A DNA stretch of 61,991 bases from Acidaminococcaceae bacterium (GTDB lineage: Bacteria > Bacillota > Negativicutes > Acidaminococcales > Acidaminococcaceae): the NCBI GenBank assembly GCA_017405945.1, contig JAFQZL010000012.1, positions 1-61,991 of the forward strand, written 5' to 3'. The translations under genes were made by a program, and so were the position numbers. Under the pieces are notes generated by a model that ran no database searches, was not told the DNA's origin, and was given only the letters and a program-made list of their open reading frames with translations. Below are positions 45,450 through 54,043 of the stretch, in pieces (position 1 is the first letter of the stretch; every line of letters begins with the position of its first letter).

Positions 45450-46652
45450 ATGGAAATAAAAGGAAAATTTGGAACTGCAATTTGCTATGCAAATGTAATT
45501 GATATTGGGGCAGTGGAGCAGATTCGGCGGATGCTGGACTGCCAGTTTATGGAAAACAGCAAAGTCCGGATCATGCCGGACGTTCATGTAGGGACGGGTT
45601 GCACGATTGGTACCACCATGACCATCGTGGATAAAATTGTTCCTAACCTGGTTGGTGTAGATATTGGCTGCGGCATGCTGACCACCCATATCAAGGATAA
45701 GGATATTGATTTTGAAAAACTGGATGCCGCGGCACATGCAGTTCCTTCTGGATTTAATGTGTGGGAAGAGAAGCAGAAAGATTTTGACCTGACCCGGTTC
45801 CGTTGCTATGAACGGCTGAGACACAAAACATATTTGGGGATGAGCCTGGGAACGCTGGGCGGAGGGAATCACTTCATTGAAATGGATCGGGGCTCTGACG
45901 GGGAACTGTATCTGATTATTCACACCGGGAGCCGGAATCTGGGATTACAGGTTGCAAACTATTACCAGAAGATGGCCATTGATTTAAACCATGGCAAGGA
46001 TGAATATCCGGAAAAATCGGCAGAGATCATTCGCACACTGAAAGCAGAAGGACGTCAGAGAGAGATACAGGCAGCTTTGAAACAGCTGAAATTGGAAAGA
46101 AAAGACAAAGACGTTCCGGATGACCTTTGCTACCTGTATGGCAAGTACATGGATGATTACCTGCATGATATCGTCCTGTGCCAGCAGTTTGCGAACGAGA
46201 ACCGGAACATGATTGCGCAGAAAATCATTGAAATGTGCGGCTTTACTGTGGTTGATCAGTTTACCACCATCCACAACTACATCAATGTGGATGAAATGAT
46301 TCTGCGGAAAGGAGCCATTGCGGCTCCCAAAGGAGAACGGGTCCTGATTCCGATGAACATGAGAGATGGGTGCATTCTGGGAATCGGTAAGAGCAATCCG
46401 GAATGGAACAAATCCGCGCCTCACGGTGCCGGTCGGCTGATGTCCCGGAGAGAAGCGTTTCACAATCTTAACATGGAAGAATACAAAAAAGCCATGGAAG
46501 GAATCTATTCCACGACCGTGGTGGAAGAAACGCTGGACGAAGCACCGATGGCATACAAGAGCGTGGATGATATTCTTGCCACGTTAAAAGAAACGGTAGA
46601 TGTAGTAGATATTTTAAAACCGATTTACAATTTTAAAGCTGCAGAGAAATAA
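45450..46652 (+). CDS. rtcB: RtcB family RNA ligase
   Basis: 400 residues. RtcB joins 2',3'-cyclic phosphate or 3'-phosphate RNA ends to 5'-OH ends using GTP and Mn2+. Seen: MPDVHVGTGCTIGTTMT, GVDIGCGMLTT (Cys metal ligand), GTLGGGNHFIEMD, HTGSRNLG, and the C-terminal SAPHGAGRLMSR containing the His that carries GMP. No archease gene is adjacent. GTAAGGAG supplies a strong ribosome site. The next gene is a polynucleotide-kinase-like protein 26 bases later, making an RNA-repair pair. Confidence 0.92.
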   Translation: MEIKGKFGTAICYANVIDIGAVEQIRRMLDCQFMENSKVRIMPDVHVGTGCTIGTTMTIVDKIVPNLVGVDIGCGMLTTHIKDKDIDFEKLDAAAHAVPSGFNVWEEKQKDFDLTRFRCYERLRHKTYLGMSLGTLGGGNHFIEMDRGSDGELYLIIHTGSRNLGLQVANYYQKMAIDLNHGKDEYPEKSAEIIRTLKAEGRQREIQAALKQLKLERKDKDVPDDLCYLYGKYMDDYLHDIVLCQQFANENRNMIAQKIIEMCGFTVVDQFTTIHNYINVDEMILRKGAIAAPKGERVLIPMNMRDGCILGIGKSNPEWNKSAPHGAGRLMSRREAFHNLNMEEYKKAMEGIYSTTVVEETLDEAPMAYKSVDDILATLKETVDVVDILKPIYNFKAAEK

Positions 46653-46678
46653 CAATTACTTACTTGGAGGTTGATAAT

Positions 46679-47119
46679 ATGCCGGCCATGATCATTATGA
46701 TGGGTATTCAGGGCAGTGGAAAAAGCACTTTCTGCGCTAAGAATTTTCCAGAATACACACGAATTAATCTGGATACGTTGCGTACACGGAAAAAAGAAAA
46801 GGATGCTCTCTGGCTGGCAATCAACCGAAAAGAAAATATCATCATCGATAATACAAATCCAACTGCGAGTGACAGGAAGAAATACATTGAAGCAGGAAAA
46901 GCCTCACAGTATAGGATTATAGGATATTTCATGCAATCAAGGCTTCAGGAGTGCATTGAGCGAAATGATTCGCGGCAGGGAAAAGAAAAGATTCCTTCCA
47001 TAGCGATTGCATGTACATCAAACAAATTGGAAATGCCGGGTTATGAAGAAGGTTTCGACGAGTTGTATTTTGTTAAGATAACCGATGCGGGCTTTTTCGT
47101 TTCAAAGTGGAGGGAATAA
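46679..47119 (+). CDS. Polynucleotide kinase-like P-loop protein
   Basis: 146 residues. Walker A is GIQGSGKSTF; INLDTLR follows as in T4 PNK/Pnkp kinases (D-x-x-R), then IIIDNTNPTASDRKKYI and the lid region RNDSRQGKEKIP, ending with EGFDELYFVKI. This is the standard layout of a 5'-OH polynucleotide kinase domain. Next to rtcB it suggests control or repair of RNA ends. GGAGG lies eight bases before ATG 46679, which is preferred over an in-frame TTG at 46664. Confidence 0.85.
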   Translation: MPAMIIMMGIQGSGKSTFCAKNFPEYTRINLDTLRTRKKEKDALWLAINRKENIIIDNTNPTASDRKKYIEAGKASQYRIIGYFMQSRLQECIERNDSRQGKEKIPSIAIACTSNKLEMPGYEEGFDELYFVKITDAGFFVSKWRE

Positions 47120-47121
47120 AT

Positions 47122-47973
47122 TTGAAAGAAATTAACGAGAGAATAAAAACTGCAGAGAAAAAATTAGTTGCAGCTTTGAAGAAAAGAGTTAGTTCTATCG
47201 ATTCTGATTACAATACATACATCAATGTGGATATATGGTGTAATGGATGCGTATTGGGTCGGCTGCATCGTATTAATGAGAATATAAGAGACGTTAATGC
47301 TTGGGCGTGGGCCATGGTTTGCAGTGTAGGGGAAGAAATAGTTCCTTTTCTTGGTGGAATATGGCGAATGCTAGATCATTTTGAATCACACGCTATGTCC
47401 TTCCAATTAACAGAAGAGGTGTTCAATATCATTTCATCTTTGCAACAAATCAATCCAAAGATCACTGCTGGAACCGTGTTTGAACAACTGTACGTAAAAT
47501 CAAAGAAAGCCTATCAAATGCTACGTTACATTAATGCTATTTATGCCGGATGGGAAGAATACAAACATCCAACCTTCATTACACAGCAGATAAAAGATGC
47601 ATTAGAAGCAGGGGAAATAAGTTCCGATTTGCCTGCAGGTGTAGACAAAATAGAGTTTTCTTTGCAGAAGTTTTCCTATGGTCCTGCCTGCGAACCCTGT
47701 GATGTAGCTTCAATATTTGTTAATGGGAGAAGTTTCAGAATGATTATCGAGGAAGCTGAATTACCGAGTGCAGCAAGAAACGGTAAACCAGAAGAAGCAG
47801 GGGGTTACGCATGGCTGACAGTAGGCGAGTTACTTGAGGAACTGAGGGAATTGCGTGATTTGAATGACGAGAATTACATTGAACCAAGAATTATGGATTG
47901 TGGTTGCGGATGTTCAGAATGCTGGCCGTTATATGTGAAGATTAAGGAAACGGATTTGGTCTGGCTTTTATAA
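47122..47973 (+). pseudogene. Unknown protein, C-terminus removed by a one-base frameshift
   Basis: 283 residues from TTG 47122 (GGAGGG eight bases upstream; a GTG at 47107 overlaps this site). The reading frame stops at 47971-47973, but the following +1 frame continues sensibly: if the C at 47965 is removed, ...VW joins FYNPWRT and runs on to 48112 with an acidic/aromatic tail (PWDYSGM ... QYYDEIEKL). The main part has GGIWRMLDHFESHAM, EPCDVASIFVNGRSFRMII and a DCGCGCSECWPLYV cluster. The family is unnamed to me. The start follows the kinase stop by two bases. Confidence 0.65.
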
Positions 47974-48112
47974 TCCATGGAGGACTGATCAGGAAACGAC
48001 AATTATTCCTTGGGATTATTCCGGGATGCGGGAATACTGCTTTGATAAAAAGCAATATTATGATGAAATTGAAAAACTGAGAAAATGGCATAAAGAAGAA
48101 CAATATTCGTGA
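47966..48112 (+). pseudogene. Out-of-frame C-terminal tail of the preceding gene
   Basis: Frame +1 relative to the upstream gene codes FYNPWRTDQETT ... KWHKEEQYS and ends at TGA 48110-48112. It has no start signal of its own and reads as the natural end of the upstream protein. Either a recent frameshift or programmed slippage at CTTTTA would explain it. Confidence 0.6.
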
Positions 48113-48270
48113 AAAGGAACGATGAAATCATGAATTTCAAGGGTGTGTAATACAGTGATATCCGAAATGATACTGTTGTTAAAACAGGGACGAATCTGGA
48201 GCTCAATAACCCCTAAAAACACCCTTCCATTTTTCCAACTATATAATAGGAAGAAAACTTAAAATTTTGC

Positions 48271-48299
48271 TTGCGTTTTTGGGTGCAGTATGCTATAAT
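48271..48299 (+). promoter_or_regulatory. Promoter of the SAM-riboswitch array
   Basis: TTGCGT, 17 bp, TATAAT with a TGC extension (TGCTATAAT), about 60 bases before the first aptamer. It is the clearest promoter for the array. The sequence 48113-48270 holds no supported gene. Confidence 0.7.
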
Positions 48300-48359
48300 A
48301 AACATGTAAAAAAGATTGAAGAAAAAACCTGACAGCGATCCAAAAACAGAAACCCCAAT

Positions 48360-48481
48360 AGACCATAGAGAGTGCGCGAGAGACAAGCTCAGTGACCGTA
48401 CAGCAACCTGGCCGGAACGGTTAAGGTGCTAATGCTTGTATGATGGGATGTTGAGAATGCAGCCCATCGTTCCGATGGGCT
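48360..48481 (+). promoter_or_regulatory. SAM-I-clan riboswitch 1 with antiterminator and terminator
   Basis: S-box core elements are in order: AGAGAGTGCGC, GACAAGCTC, GTGACCGTACAGCAACC and AAGGTGCTAA. P2 (GTGCG/CGTAC) and P2b (GAG/CTC) form; the P2 loop ACAAGC can pair with GCTTGT just after GGTGCTAA, the known S-box pseudoknot. P4 seems missing. GATGGG (48442-48447) can pair with CCCATC (48463-48468) as antiterminator, or CCCATC with GATGGG (48474-48479) as terminator followed by TTTTATTTTT. SAM binding is expected to terminate transcription. Confidence 0.85.
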
Positions 48482-48496
48482 TTTATTTTTACACAC

Positions 48497-48522
48497 AGCC
48501 CGTCGTTGTTACGGGCTTTTTC
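48497..48522 (+). terminator. Second terminator after riboswitch 1
   Basis: AGCCCGT pairs with ACGGGCT around a CGTTGTT loop, followed by TTTTCTTT. A second hairpin in the same place follows riboswitches 2 and 3. Confidence 0.75.
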
Positions 48523-48574
48523 TTTGGCCCCGCGAACTTGTCGAAGCAATGATTCAGTAAGAGGAGGATCCATT

Positions 48575-49540
48575 ATGAGCAAGAATGCAAACGTGACGAA
48601 AGACATGAATGAAAATCAGGAAAGCAAAGAACAGAAAATGATTCCCGCAACATTTGTTCTGTACTGTGATTACCCGGGCTGTGAATTCAGGGAAGAGATG
48701 GAAGACCCGGAGATTGACTGCGACGGGGAAGACGATTATGAATTCTCGATTGATGATGTGTTATACGACTTACAGGACAAAATCAGTGACACGTTGTACA
48801 GCGAACTGAATTATAACGAACTTTTAGGCGTCCATTACACGGAAGACGACGTAGCCGCACAGGGGCATTTCTGGTACGGCGAGGTGCGGACGTCGGAATT
48901 CGGGGATGCCGATCTGCCCCTGAACGAAGATGTCAAAGTGTATCTGGACTGCATCGCGGAAGACGGAACGGTTCTGGAGACACATGAAATCGATATCGAA
49001 AATTTTATCAGTCTGGACAGTATAAAAGAGACCTTGATGGAATGCGGTCTCTTTGACTCGACGGACGAATATATTGAATGTTCGCTGGATAAGTTTGTAA
49101 AAGAAACCGGTTGGCACATCGGGTTGCTGAAAGGTTCGGAACGGATCGAAGACGTCACCCAGTGGCCTGCCCCGAACCGAAGGGGAAGCTGGATTGATGA
49201 AGACGGCACCGAAATGTACCCGTGCCTGTGGTATGGATACAACGACGGCAGCCTGCTGAGCGGAGAAGAGGACAGGATATGGAATATCGATAACGGACTG
49301 GATTTCTGGTTCAGCGACAATCCGGAACGGTATCTTGTAGAGTATGACTATGACGGTCATGCCGGTTGTTTTGGAGGAATGATTCCCGATATTGAAGAGA
49401 TTCGCAAAAAATGCCCCATTTTATTGGAAGAGAACGACACAGAAGAAAGCATCGACGCGAAGGTGCAGGCATATTGTAAAAAGCAATACAGGAAAGCACA
49501 TAAGAAAATGAAAGAAGCAGTTACAAAACCAAAAGCGTAA
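48575..49540 (+). CDS. SAM-riboswitch-controlled unknown protein 1
   Basis: 321 residues, very acidic, no signal peptide or membrane segment. The C-terminal ~170 residues (from ETGWHIGLLKGSERIEDVT through RGSWIDEDGTEMYPCLWYGY to IPDIEEIRKKCPILLEENDT) are nearly identical to the next gene's product; the N-terminal part shares CDYPGCEFREEMEDPEIDC with it. I do not recognise the family. GAGGAGGA precedes ATG 48575. Control by a SAM-I riboswitch suggests a role in methionine/SAM metabolism or dosage of some methylation process, but the sequence gives no catalytic motif. Confidence 0.8.
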   Translation: MSKNANVTKDMNENQESKEQKMIPATFVLYCDYPGCEFREEMEDPEIDCDGEDDYEFSIDDVLYDLQDKISDTLYSELNYNELLGVHYTEDDVAAQGHFWYGEVRTSEFGDADLPLNEDVKVYLDCIAEDGTVLETHEIDIENFISLDSIKETLMECGLFDSTDEYIECSLDKFVKETGWHIGLLKGSERIEDVTQWPAPNRRGSWIDEDGTEMYPCLWYGYNDGSLLSGEEDRIWNIDNGLDFWFSDNPERYLVEYDYDGHAGCFGGMIPDIEEIRKKCPILLEENDTEESIDAKVQAYCKKQYRKAHKKMKEAVTKPKA

Positions 49541-49560
49541 TGACAAATTAAAAATAAACC

Positions 49561-49591
49561 CTGCCAGCCCACATCACGGCCGGGCTGGCAG
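49561..49591 (+). other. Perfect hairpin between gene 1 and riboswitch 2
   Basis: CTGCCAGCCC pairs over ten bases with GGGCTGGCAG. It is not followed by Ts, so it is not a standard terminator; it may protect mRNA ends or insulate the two units. The same hairpin, with G-U instead of A-U at one pair, is at 51228-51258. Confidence 0.65.
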
Positions 49592-49614
49592 AATTAAAGA
49601 ATTCATAAGAGACC

Positions 49615-49739
49615 CAATTGACCATAAAGAGTGCGCGAGAGACAAGCTCGGTGACCGCACAGCAACCTGGCCGGACGGCTAAGGTGCTAAAGCTTGTATG
49701 ATGGGACGTTGAGAATGCAGCCCATCATTCCGATGGGCT
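49615..49739 (+). promoter_or_regulatory. SAM-I-clan riboswitch 2 with antiterminator and terminator
   Basis: Same core as copy 1 with P2 now a perfect GTGCG/CGCAC, the ACAAGC/GCTTGT pseudoknot, P3 GCC/GGC, and GATGGG able to choose between the antiterminator and the terminator hairpin AGCCCATC/GATGGGCT (49719-49739), followed by TTTGTTTTT. Changes relative to copy 1 keep the pairing. No convincing promoter is visible between gene 1 and this element. Confidence 0.85.
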
Positions 49740-49754
49740 TTTGTTTTTACATAC

Positions 49755-49782
49755 AGCCCGTCACTGTGATGGGCTTTTTCTT
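49755..49782 (+). terminator. Second terminator after riboswitch 2
   Basis: AGCCCGTCA pairs with TGATGGGCT (one G-U) around a three-base loop, followed by TTTTCTTTT. Confidence 0.75.
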
Positions 49783-49941
49783 TTACCCGTATAAGAGAAA
49801 GGGGTGAAATTTTATTATAAAAGAGGGCAAGTTGAAACCCAGGGCCAAAAGTTCTGAGCGAATGAAAAAATAATTCCACTGACGCAGCTGACTGCACAAC
49901 AAATGAAACTAAAATTAATAAATGTTAGGGGGCAATTTATA

Positions 49942-51213
49942 ATGACGAAGAATAAAACGGACGAACAAACAGCTTTAAACAATGAAAAAGAGTTTTCCCT
50001 GAATGAATACCGGAATTCCATGCCGTACTGGCAAAGAGTCAGCTATTCCTTCAACTCATTGAGATGGATCGTTATGCAGCAGGAGAAGGACGGTACATAT
50101 GCCAGGATGACAGAAGAGTATCATAAAGAAACGGATCCTGAAGAGAAAAAGCGCATTGGCATGGCGAGGGAAGAATACTGGCAGAATAAGACGGATCTGG
50201 AACATGAATTACGAGGTTATGAACTTGAAAAATCAACGATCCAGAGCAGAATCGACGGAGTAAAACACGAGCTGTGGATAAATGAACAACTCACAAAGGG
50301 AATCCCGGCAAAACACATCTTGCGCTGCGAGTACCCCGGGCTGGAGTTAAGGGAAGAAATTGACCCTTCGGAAATCGACTGTTCCTATAAAGATGACTAT
50401 GACTTCTATCAAGACGCGTTAACCGATTATGTTTCAGACTACATACCTAACTGGATGTCCGACCATGGCATTGGTTTTGAAAAGTTCTTGGACATGGACG
50501 GCTATTTCGAAATAGATAAAGTGCCTGCAAGCGGACACTTCTGGTACGGTGAGATCCGCACGGAGGTTTTTGGAAACGGAGGTCTGCCCCTTAATGAAAA
50601 TATAAAATTTTATGTGGATGATGTCAGGAAAGACGGGAAGATTCTTGATACCAGAGAACTGAAAATCGAGGACTGCTATAATTTGGAAAGCCAGAAGGAA
50701 TACTTAATGGAGTGCGGATTCTTTGACTACACGGACGAATATATTGAAGCTTCGCTGGATAAATTTGTGGAAGAAACCGGCTGGCACATCGGGTTGCGGA
50801 AAGGCTCGGAACGGATCGAAGACGTCACCCGGTGGCCTGCCCCGGACAGAAGTGGGAGCTGGATTGACGAGGACGGCACCGAAATGTATCCGTGCCTGTG
50901 GTACGGCTACAACGACGGCAGCCTGTTGGGCGGAGAAGAGGACAGGATATGGAATATCGATAACGGACTTGATTTCTGGTTCAGCGACGATCCGGAAAGT
51001 TATCTTGTTGAGTATGACTATGACGGTCATGCAGGTTGTTACGGCGGAAGTATTCCAGATATTGAAGAGATACGCAAAAAGTGCCCCATTTTACTGGAAG
51101 AGAACGACACAGAGGAAAGCATCGACGCAAAGGTGCAGGCCTATTGCAAAAAGCAGTATAAGAAAGCGCATAAGGAAATGAAAGAAGCAGTTACAAAACC
51201 GGAAGAGCAATGA
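49942..51213 (+). CDS. SAM-riboswitch-controlled unknown protein 2 (paralogue of protein 1)
   Basis: 423 residues. The C-terminal two thirds repeat protein 1, including GSWIDEDGTEMYPCLWYGYN and IPDIEEIRKKCPILLEENDT. The extra N-terminal ~110 residues are a charged helical segment with KDGTYARMTEEYHKETDPEE, a motif that recurs in the small proteins downstream. TAGGGGG precedes ATG 49942. High nucleotide identity with gene 1 and the shared flanking hairpin indicate a tandem duplication of the whole riboswitch-gene unit. Function unknown. Confidence 0.8.
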   Translation: MTKNKTDEQTALNNEKEFSLNEYRNSMPYWQRVSYSFNSLRWIVMQQEKDGTYARMTEEYHKETDPEEKKRIGMAREEYWQNKTDLEHELRGYELEKSTIQSRIDGVKHELWINEQLTKGIPAKHILRCEYPGLELREEIDPSEIDCSYKDDYDFYQDALTDYVSDYIPNWMSDHGIGFEKFLDMDGYFEIDKVPASGHFWYGEIRTEVFGNGGLPLNENIKFYVDDVRKDGKILDTRELKIEDCYNLESQKEYLMECGFFDYTDEYIEASLDKFVEETGWHIGLRKGSERIEDVTRWPAPDRSGSWIDEDGTEMYPCLWYGYNDGSLLGGEEDRIWNIDNGLDFWFSDDPESYLVEYDYDGHAGCYGGSIPDIEEIRKKCPILLEENDTEESIDAKVQAYCKKQYKKAHKEMKEAVTKPEEQ

Positions 51214-51227
51214 CTAATTGAAAAACC

Positions 51228-51258
51228 CTGCCGGCCCACGTCAAGGCCGGGCTGGCAG
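51228..51258 (+). other. Hairpin between gene 2 and riboswitch 3
   Basis: CTGCCGGCCC pairs with GGGCTGGCAG (one G-U pair), the counterpart of 49561-49591. Sequence continues into GAATTAAAGAATTC as in the first copy. Confidence 0.65.
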
Positions 51259-51280
51259 GAATTAAAGAATTCATAAGAGA

Positions 51281-51402
51281 CCCCCATAAAGAGTGCGCGA
51301 GAGACAAGCTCTGTGACCGCACAGCAACCTGGCCGGACCGGTTAAGGTGCTAAAGCTTGTATGATGGGATGTTGAGAATGCAGCCCATCATTCCGATGGG
51401 CT
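51281..51402 (+). promoter_or_regulatory. SAM-I-clan riboswitch 3 with antiterminator and terminator
   Basis: Core as in copies 1 and 2, with P1 CCCAT/ATGGG slightly stronger, P2 GTGCG/CGCAC, P3 CCG/CGG and the pseudoknot. The terminator AGCCCATC/GATGGGCT (51382-51402) is followed by TTTGTTTTT. P1 formation and the antiterminator compete for the same GATGGG, giving the SAM-off logic. Confidence 0.85.
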
Positions 51403-51417
51403 TTTGTTTTTACATAC

Positions 51418-51445
51418 AGCCCGTCACAATGATGGGCTTTTTCTT
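51418..51445 (+). terminator. Second terminator after riboswitch 3
   Basis: AGCCCGTCA pairs with TGATGGGCT around CAA, followed by TTTTCTTTT. A TATAAT at 51544 downstream could give gene 3 an extra promoter outside riboswitch control. Confidence 0.75.
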
Positions 51446-51589
51446 TTGCCCGGTAATGAAGGAAAGGGGTGGAATTCTGAAACATGCATAAACAGGGACG
51501 CGCAGCATCCCTCCAAGTCCGTACAACGGGACAGGAAAAATTATATAATATAAATAGGTAGAAAACCAAGTTGAAAAGGAGAAATAAAC

Positions 51590-53698
51590 ATGGAAAACAT
51601 CGATAAGCACGAAAAAAAATTCGAAGAAAATCCTGAAGAAGACCGCAAAGAAAAATTCGATGAAGATGATTACGAAGCCCGGAGAGCTATGAAGGATTAT
51701 TCCTGCCCGCCGGATACCTGCCTGATCAGGCTGAACCTGAATCCCGCGAAAACTGTGCCGGAAAAACACACGACGGCTCTGTGTTTTGCCAATAGGCTGG
51801 CGGAAGGGTGCGCCCTAGATGATTATATGACCGCGTTCCTGTCCGTGATCTTTGCTACCTCCCGGCTGGGTTACAGGAAAACACCGGGACAGTACCGGTT
51901 GCCCGGCGGGAACTATTACGTGAAAACGATTCTGAGGAAAACAGAACCTGATGAGTACGGTCTGGTCTACAAGGAGGAGCTGGGGATTGAATTCAGTCAG
52001 GCAGGGGATTATGTGATTGGGCGCATCCACTATACCATGCGGCTCATGACAGATACGAAGGACGGGGGTGAGTTCTGGACAGAACCGGCTCCCATTCCGG
52101 CAAAAGACGTGTGGCGGATTTTCATCACATCCACCATGAAGCTTAATACGGAACGGGCCGTTACCCGCACCGGCGACCCTTCGGATTGCATTATGACCGA
52201 CAGTGTAGAAAAATTATCCGACTGGCTGAAAATGAACGGCACAGAGCTCCCGCAGGATATATTTACAAAGCCGGTGCCGGTCTACCGCACAACCAATAAA
52301 GGGTATTACGTCTTCCGGATTGAACGTCCTTTCGATCCGCGGTACGTATTCGAATTCGAAAAAAAGTTTGTCAGGTACGAACGGGTAAGTTCCTGGGACA
52401 GTATCTTTTTCTTCAATTCCGTAACGTTGGAAACGGTGGAGGTCTGTGACAGCGGGGAACTACGGCTGGCGGTTATCCCCGAGACTCTGCACGCCGTTGT
52501 CAGGTTCTTTGAAGACCGCAAGTGGAAGCTTCGGGACATGACCTGCAGCCAGAAGGACCGTCTGGCGCTGGAGGGGTACCACCGGTTTATGGAAGGCCTG
52601 GTGATATATAAAGTCAGGACGAATATACTCAACCCCGCCGGAGATTATGCAGCGGACAAGGGAAAGCAGAGCGATGCGTTCCGTTTAGAATTTGTGTTGT
52701 CCGATGCGAAGCAGAAGAAAAGGATGCCGGCCTTCCGGTACGGTTTCACACTGGGGCAAAAGCCGGCTGATCAGGAACTGGAAGGCCTCTGGCTGGCGCT
52801 TAACCGCTGGCAGCGGAAAGTCGCCAGAGTACCGGTGGCAAAGGATAAAGAGGAAAGGCAGGAGTATCTGGCAGACTATGTCAGCCGCTTTGAAAAAGCT
52901 CTGCAGTATGCGGGCGTATCCACAAAGGAGAAGAAAAAGGAAGGAAGCAAACCGATGGCGCAGATTATTATTCCGTCAACCGAATTCCCGTCTAATGTAC
53001 GGGCCCGTGTTGACTCGCTGAGTGATCCGGAGGTCCGGAAACGCAGGAAGGCGTGGATGGACGAGAAGGACCCGGAGCTGAAGGAACGGAAAGAACAGGA
53101 GATGTGGGCCTACCTGAATATGCTCGGGAAAAAACTGGAAGCGGAGGACGAGGAAATGAGGACCATGGGGCCGAAATCCCTGAACCAGCCGCTGTTCCGT
53201 GACATAGCACTGGCGGTTACGGGAGAGATGGTAAAGTACAGCGTGATCCGGAAACCGGAACTGACCTATTTATATAATGAACCGGGAATTCTGGACAGGC
53301 TGTTCCGACAGCATATTGCCGACCCGAAAATAATAGAATTGAAGCAGAAGCCAAATGATCTGTATCTTATCATAATCGGGATGCATGCTTTCGGGGCGGG
53401 CATCTATGCGACCTGCATGCAGAATGATTTTAAGCATTTTGCGGATGAGTTTACCCCTGACGATGTGGAAAAGATATTCACCGCTTTTCACGAAGACGAC
53501 GCATACAAGCTTGGGCTTGAGAGATTAAAAATCCCGCTGGATTCCAATAACAAAAGAGTGCTGGACGGCGTAATCTTAGCGGGCATGAGAGCCGCGAAAG
53601 CTTCGGCGGGTTCCGGAGTGTTCGACCACAAAAATATCCATACTTATATGCAGGTCCTCTTTAACGCCGGCAACACGGTAGTGACGCGCGGGAAATGA
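51590..53698 (+). CDS. Large unknown protein downstream of SAM riboswitch 3
   Basis: 702 residues, soluble, mixed alpha/beta. The N-terminal ~30 residues are a run of charged residues. The middle (about 100-340) is rich in strands with CDSGELRLAVIPETLHAVVR. Near residues 473-510 sits the motif SDPEVRKRRKAWMDEKDPEL, shared with the small proteins that follow. The last ~180 residues form a helical domain (GMHAFGAGIYATCMQND, FNAGNTVVTRGK). No known domain can be named. AAAGGAG precedes the ATG. The next gene starts 28 bases after its stop. Confidence 0.8.
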   Translation: MENIDKHEKKFEENPEEDRKEKFDEDDYEARRAMKDYSCPPDTCLIRLNLNPAKTVPEKHTTALCFANRLAEGCALDDYMTAFLSVIFATSRLGYRKTPGQYRLPGGNYYVKTILRKTEPDEYGLVYKEELGIEFSQAGDYVIGRIHYTMRLMTDTKDGGEFWTEPAPIPAKDVWRIFITSTMKLNTERAVTRTGDPSDCIMTDSVEKLSDWLKMNGTELPQDIFTKPVPVYRTTNKGYYVFRIERPFDPRYVFEFEKKFVRYERVSSWDSIFFFNSVTLETVEVCDSGELRLAVIPETLHAVVRFFEDRKWKLRDMTCSQKDRLALEGYHRFMEGLVIYKVRTNILNPAGDYAADKGKQSDAFRLEFVLSDAKQKKRMPAFRYGFTLGQKPADQELEGLWLALNRWQRKVARVPVAKDKEERQEYLADYVSRFEKALQYAGVSTKEKKKEGSKPMAQIIIPSTEFPSNVRARVDSLSDPEVRKRRKAWMDEKDPELKERKEQEMWAYLNMLGKKLEAEDEEMRTMGPKSLNQPLFRDIALAVTGEMVKYSVIRKPELTYLYNEPGILDRLFRQHIADPKIIELKQKPNDLYLIIIGMHAFGAGIYATCMQNDFKHFADEFTPDDVEKIFTAFHEDDAYKLGLERLKIPLDSNNKRVLDGVILAGMRAAKASAGSGVFDHKNIHTYMQVLFNAGNTVVTRGK

Positions 53699-53726
53699 GA
53701 TGACAAAGAGAAAGGAGCAAAACAAA

Positions 53727-53975
53727 ATGGCATTAGATTTAACACAGAAAACAGAACCCCCGAAACCGTTTACCGGCGCGCGGATTATTATCGGGTTCAA
53801 GCCACCGAAAAACTGGCGGTTGAATTTGATATTACAGAAGGATCCGGAATTTCAAAAACTTTTAGACGCCTGGGACAAGGAAACCGATTCAGAGATGAAA
53901 GAACTGCTGCGCCTGGAGTTGATAGAATACGAGGATAAGGTCAGGAAAGACCATAACCTGCCGGAGGAAGGGTAG
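53727..53975 (+). CDS. Small DPE-motif protein A
   Basis: 82 residues. It begins MALDLTQKTEPPKPFTGARI, then a basic patch (PPKNWRLN) and a helical pair with KDPEFQKLLDAWDKETDSEM. It is about 75% identical to the protein at 54903, including the leader with AAGGAG nine bases before the ATG, which favours ATG 53727 over 53700. Probably cotranscribed with the 702-residue gene. Function unknown; the motif is shared with several neighbours. Confidence 0.75.
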   Translation: MALDLTQKTEPPKPFTGARIIIGFKPPKNWRLNLILQKDPEFQKLLDAWDKETDSEMKELLRLELIEYEDKVRKDHNLPEEG

Positions 53976-54043
53976 AAAGCAAAGCCTGGAACCCTTAAAA
54001 GGACTAATTAAAAAGAAAGCATTTATAACGAGGAGGATTTATC

